A stretch of 64,000 bases of DNA from positions 1-64,000 of the forward strand of contig NZ_JAODIW010000009.1 of the NCBI RefSeq assembly GCF_026586625.1, read 5' to 3'. Below, piece after piece: positions 51,325 through 60,102 of the stretch (positions within the stretch are counted from its first letter, which is position 1; each line of letters opens with the position of its first letter). The notes beneath the pieces are model-generated. The model made no database searches. It was not told the DNA's origin and was given only the letters and a program-made list of their open reading frames with translations. This stretch comes from Halobium salinum. Its GTDB lineage: Archaea > Halobacteriota > Halobacteria > Halobacteriales > Haloferacaceae. The translations under genes and the position numbers were made by a program.

Positions 51325-51649
51325 CGCTACCGACACTCCGAGGTAGCGCCCATCCACGCCGTTGCTTCGCCGAAAACACGCTTCTTCCTTCTTCTTGGAC
51401 ACAATGAGGTTCCCGTGGCCCCAGTTGTTCTGATATCAACAAATAGTCCAGTTGCTTAGCAGTGTCTCTGAGAACAGATGGAAAGTCAATACTATTCGGT
51501 TTCATCTGGCTCGTGCCAGTAACTACAACTATGTTATTTTTGATTCATTCAGTGTTTCCGATGATGTTTCGCTGGGACTACTCCCGATGGTCGACAGCGT
51601 AACGGGTGGAAAACAAAGGTCCACTCGGGGGTAGTCTCGACAAGACGAA
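51325..51649. other. AT-richer intergenic region, no gene
   Basis: About 325 bases with low GC and stretches such as CTATGTTATTTTTGATTC. It could hold the promoter of the FemAB-like gene about 30-120 bases upstream; no other feature is recognised. Confidence 0.45.
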
Positions 51650-52654
51650 ATGAGGGTCGAAACAGTCGACATGTCCGAGTACGGTGACCTCCTCCCCAAC
51701 TCGGGGGTCGAACCGTTCCACAAGCCCGCGTTCCTGCGCGCGGCCGCGAGACACACGGCGGCGGAGCTCGAGCTCTGTGCCGGATACAAAGGTGACCAGG
51801 CGGTCGCGCTGCTCCCACTGTTCGTGCAGGAGCGCTCCTTCGGCCGGACGGTGTTCTCGCCGCCGCCGTCACTGCTGATTCCGCACATGGGCCCGATCAT
51901 GATGCCAACCAGTCCGAAGCCGCGCAAACAGGAGCGCGTCAACAGCAAGTTCACCGAGGCCGTGGTCGAGACGTACGCCGGCGACGACGCCGGCCCGCTC
52001 GACCTCTTCCGGATGATCGCCGGGCCCGCGTACGACGACCCGCGTCCCTTCCGCTGGGCCGGCTTCGACGTGGAGAGCTCCTTCACGTACCGGCTGGACC
52101 TCGACGTCCCGAACCTGGACACGCTCCAGAAGGACTTCTCCAGCAGCCTGCGCCGGGAGATTCGCTCCGCGGAGGACCTCGGCGTCACCGTCGACGTCGA
52201 GGGCATCGAGGGGACGCGCGACATCTTCGAGGACGTGACCGCCCGCTACGCCGAGCAGGACGAGCCGTTCGGCCCCACCTGGCCGTACGTCCGCGACGTG
52301 GCGAAGTCGATGGGCGAGGACGCCCGCTCGTTCGTCGTTCGTGACCCCGACGGGAACTATCTCAGCGGTATCCACGTCCTGTACGGGGACGAGACGATGT
52401 ACTTCTGGCTCGGAGGCTCCCGCGGGGACTACGAGGGAACCAGCGTCAACAGTTACCTCCACTGGAAGATCATCGAGGACGCCTACGAGAACCGCGAGGG
52501 GGTCACGAAGTACGACCTCGTCGGCGCCAACACCGAGCGCCTCTGTGAGTACAAGTCAAAGTTCGCGGCGGACCTCACGCCGTACTACACGATCGAGTCG
52601 GGCGGCGTCCCGATGGCGCTCGCGAAGCGCGCCTACCAGCTGGTCGTGAAGTAG
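51650..52654 (+). CDS. FemAB-like / GNAT (Acetyltransf_6) protein
   Basis: 334 residues. It matches the FemAB-related acyltransferase family, with a double GNAT fold: first half with PFHKPAFLRAAA and LLPLFVQ, the strongly conserved RPFRWAGFDVESSFTYRLDL, and second half with YFWLGGSRGDYEGTSVNSYLHW and DLVGANTERLCEYKSKF. Bacterial members add amino acids from aminoacyl-tRNA to peptidoglycan or sit in exopolysaccharide loci; archaea lack murein, so a glycan or lipid-linked sugar is the probable acceptor. The partial gene at the right window edge is its paralogue. GC content rises here compared with its left neighbour. Confidence 0.85.
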   Translation: MRVETVDMSEYGDLLPNSGVEPFHKPAFLRAAARHTAAELELCAGYKGDQAVALLPLFVQERSFGRTVFSPPPSLLIPHMGPIMMPTSPKPRKQERVNSKFTEAVVETYAGDDAGPLDLFRMIAGPAYDDPRPFRWAGFDVESSFTYRLDLDVPNLDTLQKDFSSSLRREIRSAEDLGVTVDVEGIEGTRDIFEDVTARYAEQDEPFGPTWPYVRDVAKSMGEDARSFVVRDPDGNYLSGIHVLYGDETMYFWLGGSRGDYEGTSVNSYLHWKIIEDAYENREGVTKYDLVGANTERLCEYKSKFAADLTPYYTIESGGVPMALAKRAYQLVVK

Positions 52655-52770
52655 CGTCGAGCGGCAGAACGCCCACCGTCGCACACTCGCCTCCGGTACC
52701 GTCTCTCTTAGCGGACCGTGACAGTCACGGTCGCAAAGTATTTGTGTTGTCCTCCGCTCGACACACGTGC

Positions 52771-53064
52771 ATGGCACGCGAGCGGACGGCAGACGATTCG
52801 ACGACGGAGAGTGGCGACGCTTCGGGGGGAGCGTCGCTGCTCGACCGGGAGTCGTACCGACAGCTAGCGAACACCGCGGTGGGGACAGTCGTCATGACTG
52901 GTGATGAGATGCCGGTTGACGCGACCGACAATATAAGCACTCCGCGGGAGACTTCCAACCGCAACGCACCCCCGGTGACGACTAACATTACCGGTTTGAA
53001 TGTCGCGCTGTCGGCTAAGGGGGCACGCGAGAATGGCTACGAGGAATGTGATTCGTTCATCTAA
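52771..53064 (+). pseudogene. Truncated Tat-signal protein
   Basis: 97 residues, MARERTADDS to EECDSFI. The N-terminus has the same start (MAR-(D/E)-TA) and spacing as the beta-helix proteins at 39.6 and 61.1 kb, and DRESYRQLANTA resembles their Tat region but has only one Arg (RES for RRS), so export may be lost. After about 45 residues the sequence shows no recognisable fold and stops just before the decayed transposase. A TATA-like AAAGTATTTG lies about 31 bases upstream. Most likely the remnant of a surface beta-helix gene; it could also be a small functional protein. Confidence 0.55.
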
Positions 53065-53080
53065 AAGGTGGGTCGCGTTA

Positions 53081-53774
53081 GGTCGTGTTTAGTTAAGCGT
53101 GAAAAGTGAGGCGGCGTGATTCCTTGGTACTCTATGCCAGAAACCAGTCGCTTCGCCGGTACTATCGGTTAGATGACACATGGTTTGTGGAACGAGAGCG
53201 GACCCGAGTGGGCGATGAAACTCGGTATTCAATCGCATGTAACGGGCCTCTCGTTGTCGAATACCGTCTCCTTACTCGAATACGTGGGTGTCGAGCGGTC
53301 TCGAAAGGCGGTTCATAACTGGGTTCAGAAGGCAGATCGACAACCGGCCGATTGAAGATACCCGAATTACGTCGCGCTCAACGAGACGGTGATTCGGATC
53401 AATTCCCAGCAATACTGGCTGTACGCTGCCTGTGACCCCGCAACAAACCAGTTACTCCTTGTCCGGCTGTTTCCAACTACGACGACTTCAGCGACGCAGA
53501 TTTTCCTCGCTGAATTGCGCGAGAAACACTCCATCGAATCTGCCCTGTTTCTGGTCGATGGTACTCAGCACCTCCAAACTGCGCTTTCCCGAGCTGGGCT
53601 CCGATTTCATCCTGAACGACATGGAAATCGGAATAGCCTCGAACGGATTTTTGGCGAACTGAAACGCCAAACGTCTTCGTCTTCGAACTGCTTCAGCCAC
53701 GTTTTCCCTGAAATCGCTGAAAACTGGCTCCAAGCGTTCGCTGCCTGGCTCAATGCTCCAACCTAAATACGACC
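53081..53774. mobile_element. Decayed IS6-family-like insertion element
   Basis: The ends are near-inverted: GGTCGTGTTTAG at the left (53081) and CTAAATACGACC at the right (ending 53774), 11 of 12 matching. They enclose the transposase remnant, and the ~0.7 kb length fits haloarchaeal members of this family. Eight-base flanks (TCGCGTTA and CGTTCGGA) do not match, so no target duplication is visible. Confidence 0.75.
53134..53766 (+). pseudogene. IS6-family transposase pseudogene
   Basis: Begins MPETSRFAGTIG and hits a stop; the conserved FVERERT stretch continues in another frame, then returns to MKLGIQSHVTGLSLSNTVS and AVHNWVQKAD. A further in-frame TGA lies at 53353. The rest (NYVALNETVIRIN, YWLYAACDP, LFLVDG, ERHGNRNSLERIF) matches haloarchaeal IS6 transposases. 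The first catalytic Asp is replaced (ALNET for AVDET), the second (LVDG) and the Glu (LERIF) remain. With two frameshifts, a stop and a lost Asp it is dead. Confidence 0.85.
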
Positions 53775-54199
53775 CGTTCGGATCACGCCGTACCGAATGC
53801 CCGATCTAATCGCCGGTGGTGAACGCCGTGTTCATCGTAGTTCCTTAGTGGCGTTTTCAAGAGCAGTCTTGCGCCGAGAATCGATACAGTCATACGATAC
53901 GACCTATCAATAGTATAAATATATTAATTACGAATGGATTGGATTGTGGTAAAAGTACTGGGGCGAACATACCACTACCACGTCCGCTTCTGGAGTCAAT
54001 AGACATATTGGTGTATCCAGCTAACCTGTGGCGTCTCCCGGTAATCGGCGCCAAACAAAGCCGTCACGAGGCGCATTCCGGAACGAATGGAGGATTCACG
54101 GACACAGTTCGTAGTGACATGTCGTGACACGTGTCGACAAGCCGTCGATGCTGTCCGGTCCGAGCTTCCGCTCCGACCGATGACGAGCGAGGGCCGTGT
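53775..54199. other. AT-rich intergenic region before the flippase
   Basis: Over 400 bases with the most AT-rich patch of the window (CAATAGTATAAATATATTAA, 53907-53926). CCAAACAAAGCC at 54051 weakly resembles the island's promoter element. No gene is supported. Confidence 0.5.
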
Positions 54200-55666
54200 A
54201 TGAACCTCAAGGAGCGTATCTCGGAAGGCGTAAAGGCGTCGTTTGTTGCACAGGTCGTGTACGCGCTGGGAACCGGCGCGCTGATGATTATCCTCGCACG
54301 CTATCTCCTTACACCCGACGAGTACGGCCTACTCTACTTTGCGCTCTCGATCCTCGGGGTCGCACAGTTGGTCGCAACATTGGGCCTGCCGAAGGCCGGA
54401 GCGAAGTACCTCAACGAGTACCTGGAGACGGATCCGGGACAGATTCCGCATATCCTGCGGCGGACGCTAACTTATACCTTAGCAGTGACCAGTGTCGTCT
54501 GTCTCGCCTTAGTGACTCTCTCCGGACCGGTCGCGACACGTCTCGGCCACGGGGAGATCGTTCCGTTTCTCGTCGCCGGGGCGGCGTACGTCCTTTTTGC
54601 CGGTCTAGACATGTCCGTTAGACTCGCATTTCAAGGAATCAATAAACTCACATGGGCGGCGGTAGTGAAGAGCGTGTCTGCCGTCGCTCGGCTCGTCTTC
54701 GCCGTCGCTTTTGTGCTCATGGGGTTCGACGCACTCGGAGCTCTGTTCGGGTACATTGTCGGGTTCGCTCTCGGCGTAGCTGTCGGCCTATGGATCCTCT
54801 ACTCCCGGTTCTACCGGACGTACGATACAGCTACCCCTGACCCTAGCCTCTCGAAGAAGATCGTCAGCTACAGCTTACCGCTATCCGTAATGAATGGGGC
54901 CGAGCTACTTGACAAGCAAGTCGACTCCATCCTTATAGGTTTTCTCATGAACCCCACCGCAGTCGGGTTCTACGTACTAGGCAAGCAGATCGTTGACTTC
55001 GCGTCGATACCCGCTGTTTCCCTTGGTGCGACCGTCGCACCAGCACTCGGGACGGAGAAGGCAGGCAACCGAATGCAGCAGGCCGCACGGCTGTACGAGC
55101 AGTCATTTGTTCATATGCTATTGCTGTACGTCCCTGCGGGTGTTGGACTGTTTCTGGTCGCTGAGCCGACAGTTCGGTATGTATTCGGCTCTGAGTACCT
55201 CGGAGCGGTCCCCGTGCTTCAGATATTTAGTGTGTGGCTCGTCATCCTCGGCGTAGCGAAGGTGACGACGAATCCGCTTGATTACCTCGGATTGGCTGGA
55301 GCACGGGCCCGTATCCGCGGTGCAATGGCTGTGTCGAATTTCGTCCTGAATCTGATTCTTATCCCGCGAATCGGGGTTGCGGGTGCAGCGCTGGCGACAG
55401 TCGTCACGACGGGAATCTACGTCGCTACCTGTGTCTACTTCATGCACCGGGAGCTCTCGCTCAACCTCGATTATCTCGTGAAACGGGGAGTACTCGTCTG
55501 CGCTGTCGGCGTCGCGATGGGTATCGGCGTATCGATCGCTGTCCCTTATGTCTCGGGACTACTCACCCTTGCCGCCGTCATCGGCGTCGGCGTTGTTATC
55601 TGGGCGACGACCGCGACCGCCAGCGGCGCACTCGACGTCAAGCGCGTGATGGCGCTACTCTCCTGA
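54200..55666 (+). CDS. Wzx-type polysaccharide flippase
   Basis: 488 residues from MNLKERISEG, with 12-14 membrane segments throughout. It belongs to the polysaccharide-transport (MATE-like, MOP) superfamily: N-terminal VKASFVAQVVYALGTGALMIILARYLLTPDEYGL and central LDKQVDSILIGFLMNPTAVGFY. Such proteins flip lipid-linked oligosaccharides across the membrane; AglR in Haloferax is related. It is the only exporter in the island and so the probable route for the glycan built by the nearby transferases. Codon use is less GC-rich than in neighbours. A GTG 23 codons upstream gives a poor extension. Confidence 0.9.
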   Translation: MNLKERISEGVKASFVAQVVYALGTGALMIILARYLLTPDEYGLLYFALSILGVAQLVATLGLPKAGAKYLNEYLETDPGQIPHILRRTLTYTLAVTSVVCLALVTLSGPVATRLGHGEIVPFLVAGAAYVLFAGLDMSVRLAFQGINKLTWAAVVKSVSAVARLVFAVAFVLMGFDALGALFGYIVGFALGVAVGLWILYSRFYRTYDTATPDPSLSKKIVSYSLPLSVMNGAELLDKQVDSILIGFLMNPTAVGFYVLGKQIVDFASIPAVSLGATVAPALGTEKAGNRMQQAARLYEQSFVHMLLLYVPAGVGLFLVAEPTVRYVFGSEYLGAVPVLQIFSVWLVILGVAKVTTNPLDYLGLAGARARIRGAMAVSNFVLNLILIPRIGVAGAALATVVTTGIYVATCVYFMHRELSLNLDYLVKRGVLVCAVGVAMGIGVSIAVPYVSGLLTLAAVIGVGVVIWATTATASGALDVKRVMALLS

Positions 55667-56421
55667 CACGGCGGCTCTACTGTCTCGGCCCCGCCTCCCT
55701 TCTGCACCGTCGTCGACCGGTTCTCGACCGCCACCGCGAGCCGGTGCTCCCGAGTGGTACGTCCTCGCTCCGGCGGTCTGTCTCGGAGATGTCGTGACCT
55801 CCGCGCCGGTAGCCCTTCGGCCCCGACTACGCGTCCGCCGGGGCCGCCGACGTCTCCTTCGGTCGCGGCGAAGCGCTGCCTTCGACGACGGCCCGCCGTA
55901 CCCAGCTCAGAGACCTCCTCTCTCCTCCTCTCCCCCACACCCCCTCTCCTCCTCTCCGACCGCGCCCTCTCGACCCCGCGCCGCTCGCCGAGCGCCGTGC
56001 CCCCGTCACGGCCCACCCCCTTCGCCTCGGTCTGCCTCCTCGCTGTGGTCACCCTGGTCACCCTGGTCGCCGTGGCTCCGGGGCGGGGGACCGTGACCGG
56101 CACTCGCCACGCGGCTCGCGTGCTTGGCGGTCACCGATAGCGACCACCGTCGGCCTCTCGGGCCGTTCGAGTCGTGGAGGCGCCCGGACCGTACAGTGGG
56201 CTCCGCCGCCGACCGACGGCGTCACGGTCACTCGGGAATCGAGAGACGGCCGGCTTCGGGTGAACCTCCCGACGGAGGCCACGGGCCGCCGACGAAGCGC
56301 GAGGGTGGCCGGCCCGCTCCCGGCGTCTCCGCTCCGCGTCGGGTCCAAAGGCGGTTCGAGAAGGAAGAGAGGGAAGAAAAGAGAAGAAAAAGGACGGAAG
56401 GAGAACGGCGCCGAAGTCGCT
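55667..56421. other. Convergent intergenic region with pyrimidine and purine tracts
   Basis: About 750 bases without a gene. A C/T tract (CCTCTCTCCTCCTCTCCCCC, about 55912-55960) follows the flippase, and a purine tract (56355-56405) precedes the stop of the minus-strand gene, reading as C/T on its own coding strand. Each is a probable terminator of its neighbour. The sequence CACCCTGGTCACCCTGGTC near 56050 is a short 9-bp repeat. Confidence 0.5.
56355..56405 (-). terminator. Pyrimidine-rich 3' tract after the DUF354 gene
   Basis: On the minus strand about 50 bases directly after the stop are nearly all C/T, including TTTTTCTTCTCTTTTC. T-rich tracts of this kind stop archaeal RNA polymerase. 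Confidence 0.5.
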
Positions 56422-57510
56422 TCAGACGCCGGTGCCGCTCGCGTCCACGCGCTCGATGGTCTGCACGCCGCGAAGGTCGTCCACGTGGGTCGCCACGTCG
56501 AGCAGCACCTCGGTGAGGTTCACCTTGTCGGCGACGTACTCGTCGCGCTTCGCGCGCCAGGCCGCCTTCACGTCGTCGTCCCGGGCGATTTCGAGCGCCT
56601 TCGCCGTGGCGTCGTCGAACTCCGCGATGTTGTAGATGAGGTCGTGGTTCTCCAACTCGACGAAGTTCCCCATGTCGTCGGCGCCGACGAAGGAGTTCGA
56701 GCGGACGGCGGGCGTCCCGAGCAGGGCCGCCTCGGTGACCATCGTCTGGGTGTCGGCGACGAGGAGGTGGGCCTCGGCGAGCGCGTCGTGCAGCAGCGCG
56801 GGGTGGAGGTCGAACTCGCGGGCGTCGATGCCCTCGAAGTCCATATCCCCCTTCTCGTCGGAGACGAGCACGGTGACGTGTTCGGAGAGCTGTTCGATGA
56901 GTTCGCGGCGGCGCTTCGGCGTGAAGCCGGCGTGGCCTACGTCGTGGTGGGAGCCGAAGGCGTTCAGTCGGAGGATGGCGTACTTCTCGTCGGGGCCGAC
57001 GCCGAGCAGGTCGCGGATGTCGTCGCGGGCCTCGAAGACGTCGGGGTGGAGGTAGGCGTTCTCCTTGAACCCGTTGAACCGGTAGTGTTTCGGGCCGAGG
57101 TTGGCGCCGAACGCGGCGGGCGTCAGGAAGGCACTGGCGAAGGGCTTCGAGATGGCGTGGTCGAGCGTCGTCGGCTCGGAGTCACAGACGAGCACGACCG
57201 GCGTCCGGGAGAGCGCGCCCGCGTGGGCCGCGTAGGCGCCGTAGCCGAAGATGACGTCGGGGTCGAACCGGCGGGTATGTTTCGCGATGTTGAAGTAATG
57301 CTTCGGCAGCTCGCGGAACAGCGAGAACTTCGTCGTCTCGCACTTCCCGTAGATCTCGTAGGGGAGCTCGTAGTAGTCGAGCAGCGCCTCGGTGCAGCCG
57401 TAGTCGCGGCCCATGACGAGCACCTCGTGGCCCTGTTCCTGCAGCCCACGCACCATATGCTTGTAGAGGTGGACGTGCGCCGGCGTGTTGGTGAACACCT
57501 GGTATCGCAT
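56422..57510 (-). CDS. DUF354-family glycosyltransferase-like protein
   Basis: 362 residues, MRYQVFTNTPAH. It has the GT-B-like fold of the DUF354 group (related to UDP-GlcNAc epimerases and GT-B enzymes): N-terminal VFTNTPAHVHLYKHM and DVIFGYGAYAAHAG, C-terminal ADTQTMVTEAALLGTPAVRSNSF, in which the Glu/Thr stretch binds the donor phosphate. Length fits. Archaeal members occur in glycan loci. It should transfer or modify a nucleotide sugar on the cytoplasmic face; the exact reaction is unknown. Convergent with the flippase. Confidence 0.85.
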   Translation of the reverse strand: MRYQVFTNTPAHVHLYKHMVRGLQEQGHEVLVMGRDYGCTEALLDYYELPYEIYGKCETTKFSLFRELPKHYFNIAKHTRRFDPDVIFGYGAYAAHAGALSRTPVVLVCDSEPTTLDHAISKPFASAFLTPAAFGANLGPKHYRFNGFKENAYLHPDVFEARDDIRDLLGVGPDEKYAILRLNAFGSHHDVGHAGFTPKRRRELIEQLSEHVTVLVSDEKGDMDFEGIDAREFDLHPALLHDALAEAHLLVADTQTMVTEAALLGTPAVRSNSFVGADDMGNFVELENHDLIYNIAEFDDATAKALEIARDDDVKAAWRAKRDEYVADKVNLTEVLLDVATHVDDLRGVQTIERVDASGTGV

Positions 57511-57673
57511 CTGGAATCCGATACGTCCTCCCGTTACCTTAGTAAACGCGCCCTACCGACCGGAACCGGTGGTCGTCCCGTGTCGCCTACCACCACGGAC
57601 GTGGGCGCATCTCACACGGCGATAGCCGGCGAACGGGCGAGTGTGCGAAGGGGGGCCAACCGGTACGTGCTCG

Positions 57674-57683
57674 CTAACAAAGC
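57674..57683 (+). promoter_or_regulatory. ATAACAAAGC-type promoter element at TATA position
   Basis: CTAACAAAGC centred 29 bases before the ATG of the membrane hydrolase-like gene. Confidence 0.65.
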
Positions 57684-57707
57684 GTCGGCGGACCCAACCC
57701 CACGCCA

Positions 57708-58277
57708 ATGTGGCCATGGGAACACGTCGCCGTCGGGTACATCGCGTACTCGTTGCTCTCGAGAACCGTCGTCGCGCGTCGTCCCGGCGTCCCCGAACTG
57801 TTCGCGGTGCTTCTCGGGTCGCTCGGACCGGATCTCATCGACAAACCGCTCGCCTGGGGACTGGGGGTGCTCCCCGGGGGTTACTCCCTGGGCCACTCGG
57901 TGTTCTTCGCCGTCCCGCTCGCGCTCGCCGCGGTCGGTGTCGCGGCGCTCGCGGGTCGGGGGTCGACCGGGGTCGCCTTCGGGCTCTCGTATCTCCTCCA
58001 CCTGCCGGCCGACGTGTACTACTTCGTCGTCTTCGGCGACCCGCCCGCCTACGGTATCCTGTTCTGGCCGCTCGTCCCCGCCGCTGGCGGCTCGATACGC
58101 GGCGACCTCCTGAGTGAGGCACTGCGGTACTTCACTACCTTCCTCGCGGACGTCACGACGCCCGAGGCGGTGCCGTTCCTCGTCGGCGAAGCGCTCCTGC
58201 TCGCGACGGCCGCGTTCCTCCTCTGGCGAGACACCGCGGCCCGCCGCCGCGGCCGGCCCGAGGCGACGACCCGCTGA
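57708..58277 (+). CDS. Membrane protein, DUF457/YdjM-like metal-dependent hydrolase fold
   Basis: 189 residues, MWPWEHVAVGY. About five membrane segments with conserved polar motifs GSLGPDLIDKPL (about 43-54), SLGHSVFF and SYLLHLPADVYY, where Asp and His could bind a metal. These match the membrane-bound YdjM/DUF457 family. A CTAACAAAGC element lies at the TATA position. Related in type to the 140-residue protein at 10.8-11.3 kb. The reaction is unknown; given its neighbours it may modify a lipid or lipid-linked sugar. Confidence 0.8.
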   Translation: MWPWEHVAVGYIAYSLLSRTVVARRPGVPELFAVLLGSLGPDLIDKPLAWGLGVLPGGYSLGHSVFFAVPLALAAVGVAALAGRGSTGVAFGLSYLLHLPADVYYFVVFGDPPAYGILFWPLVPAAGGSIRGDLLSEALRYFTTFLADVTTPEAVPFLVGEALLLATAAFLLWRDTAARRRGRPEATTR

Positions 58278-58499
58278 CCGCCGGTCGACCCTTCCGTCTC
58301 TTCTTCCGACTCGTTTCGGTCCAGCGGTCGCCTCTAGCGCCTCGGCGTTACGACGGGAACGGGACGAAGTGCCGGAAAGCTGGTCCGCGGTGGCACTCGA
58401 GCTCGACGGCGTCGGGCGTGTCGGAGCGAGAAGAGAACAGCGAGCGGCAGGTGTGTCGGGCGCCGTCCGTGGTGAAGGTGACCGTGTCGACGGTGGAGA

Positions 58500-59633
58500 C
58501 TACGGCTCTTCGCGACCGCCGTCGTGGCGGATGTCCATCGGCTCGCCGCCGTCGGCCTCGGCGACCGCGGGCTCCGAGTCGGGGTCGGCGTCGAAGGAGC
58601 GCACGGACGCGGCGTCGGCGGCGGCCGCAGCGTCGGCCGGGGTCGTCAGGTCGGCCGGCTCGCGCTCGACCGTGGTGCGCTCTGCGTCGCCGGTTCCGAC
58701 GTCGAAGAGGAGGCCGGCGAGCAGCGAGACGAGGCTCGCGACGACCAGCTTGGGGACGCCCGCGTCGAACTCGCGGTTCGCGACCGACCGGACCGCCCCG
58801 ACGACGGCGGCGACACCGCCGAGGACACCCAGCGCGTAGCCCAGCGCGGACGGGTGCGGCAGGAGGGAGGCCGACTTGCGTCGCTGTCGGTAGACGAAGT
58901 TGCGAAGCAGCAGCTTCGAGAGGTTCGGGACGAACGACCCGTACCGGATGCCGCTCTGTTCGTTGCCGTACTCGGCGGGCATCCGCACGTCGGCGACGAC
59001 CCGGCCGTCGACGTTGAGCTTGGCGAGCACGTCGTTGAGGACGCCGTAGCGTTCGTACAGGTCCTCGACCGGCAGGGCCTCCAGCGTCTCGCGGTTGATC
59101 GCGGTGTAGCCGTTCTGGGAGTCGGTGACGCTCCAGTAGCCGGTCGAGAGCCGGGTCAGGTTCGTCAGCAGCGAGTTCCCGAACCAGCGCCAGGTCGACA
59201 TCCGACCTCGGTCGCTCTTGTCGGTCAGGCGGTTCCCCTTGGCGTAGTCGGCGCCGCCGGTCGTCACCGCCTCGATGAGCAGGGGCATCCGCTCGGGGTT
59301 CATCTGGCCGTCGCCGTCGACACAGACGACCACGTCCAACCCGTCCTCCAGCGCACGGCGGTACCCCGTCTTCAGACCGCCGCCGACCCCTCGGTTCCGC
59401 TCGTGGCGGATGGGCTCCACCACGGGGTCGAAGGCGGCCGTCCCGTCCGCTCTGCGTCGTTCGTTCTCCCGGTTCGCGTGGTCGACGATCTCGTCCCACG
59501 TGCCGTCCTCCGAGCGGTCGTCGATGACGTAGGCTCGGTCGACGTACGCCGGCAGGGTGTCGATGACCCCGCCGACGAACCCTTCCTCGTTGTACGCCTT
59601 CACCACGACGCCGATTGTTTTTCCGTCGTACAT
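58500..59633 (-). CDS. Family 2 glycosyltransferase with C-terminal membrane segments
   Basis: 377 residues. GT-A fold: VVVKAYNEEGFVGGVI at the start, then VIDDRSEDGTW, GGGLKTGYRRAL and the metal site VDGDGQ (Asp106, Asp108), with a QNGY motif further on. Two membrane segments lie at about 275-295 and 308-330. The acidic tail is rich in Ala/Asp. This organisation is that of dolichyl-phosphate sugar synthases (AglJ, AglD type). It probably loads a sugar on dolichol phosphate. Upstream is a CGCATAACAATGC element. Confidence 0.88.
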   Translation of the reverse strand: MYDGKTIGVVVKAYNEEGFVGGVIDTLPAYVDRAYVIDDRSEDGTWDEIVDHANRENERRRADGTAAFDPVVEPIRHERNRGVGGGLKTGYRRALEDGLDVVVCVDGDGQMNPERMPLLIEAVTTGGADYAKGNRLTDKSDRGRMSTWRWFGNSLLTNLTRLSTGYWSVTDSQNGYTAINRETLEALPVEDLYERYGVLNDVLAKLNVDGRVVADVRMPAEYGNEQSGIRYGSFVPNLSKLLLRNFVYRQRRKSASLLPHPSALGYALGVLGGVAAVVGAVRSVANREFDAGVPKLVVASLVSLLAGLLFDVGTGDAERTTVEREPADLTTPADAAAAADAASVRSFDADPDSEPAVAEADGGEPMDIRHDGGREEP

Positions 59634-59673
59634 AGCACCAGTCAGTCTTCGAATCGACGGTCGGCGCTTCGGG

Positions 59674-59685
59674 GCATTGTTATGC
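59674..59685 (-). promoter_or_regulatory. ATAACAATGC-type promoter element
   Basis: GCATAACAATGC on the minus strand, about 47 bases before the GT2 start, predicting a leader of roughly 20 bases. Confidence 0.6.
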
Positions 59686-59950
59686 GTCGGCTGTCGGCCG
59701 CCTGTCCGCCCGTACGCCCTCCTTACCGGCGGTCACGTCTCCCCTCGACGCGTCCCCCGCTCGCCTCATTCCCTCTCCGTTCCCCCGGGTCAGCTCTCCG
59801 GCCGTCCGCCCGTCGCGGCCCGTCCCGTTCGGCTTCGTTTCGCCCGTTCGGCTGTGTTCTGCCCCGTTCGGTGCTGACCGCTCCCGTCCGAGTTCGCGTC
59901 ACCCGTCGGTGGTCGCGCTCCCGGATGAGCAGAGGAACCGAGGAGTCAGA

Positions 59951-60004
59951 CAGTCGAGTGAATCGAGAGAACCGGGAGAATCGCGAGAACCACGGGGAAC
60001 CAAC
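59951..60004. repeat. 9-bp degenerate tandem repeat, six units
   Basis: Consecutive 9-mers close to GAAYCGNGA (GAATCGAGA, GAACCGGGA, GAATCGCGA, GAACCACGG). On the minus strand this reads TTCTCNCGA-TTC, resembling part of the 18-bp unit upstream of parA (GGTTCTCACGA). Confidence 0.55.
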
Positions 60005-60102
60005 GGGTCGGGAGAAGCAGGCGGACGGGAGAACCCCGGAGAGTCGACCGAGTCGGATCGGCCGCATCCGGCCGTAGCGGCCCGGTTCGACTCCCTCGAC
60101 GA

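Larger units (their letters stand above)
59634..60102. other. Intergenic region between GT2 and acyltransferase, 9-bp array
   Basis: On the minus strand it follows the acyltransferase stop and is pyrimidine-rich (probable terminator), then carries the 9-bp array and the GT2 promoter element. No gene. Confidence 0.5.

Noticed and set aside
53073-53782. Target-site duplication of the IS6-like element
   Set aside because: The eight-base flanks TCGCGTTA and CGTTCGGA are not alike.
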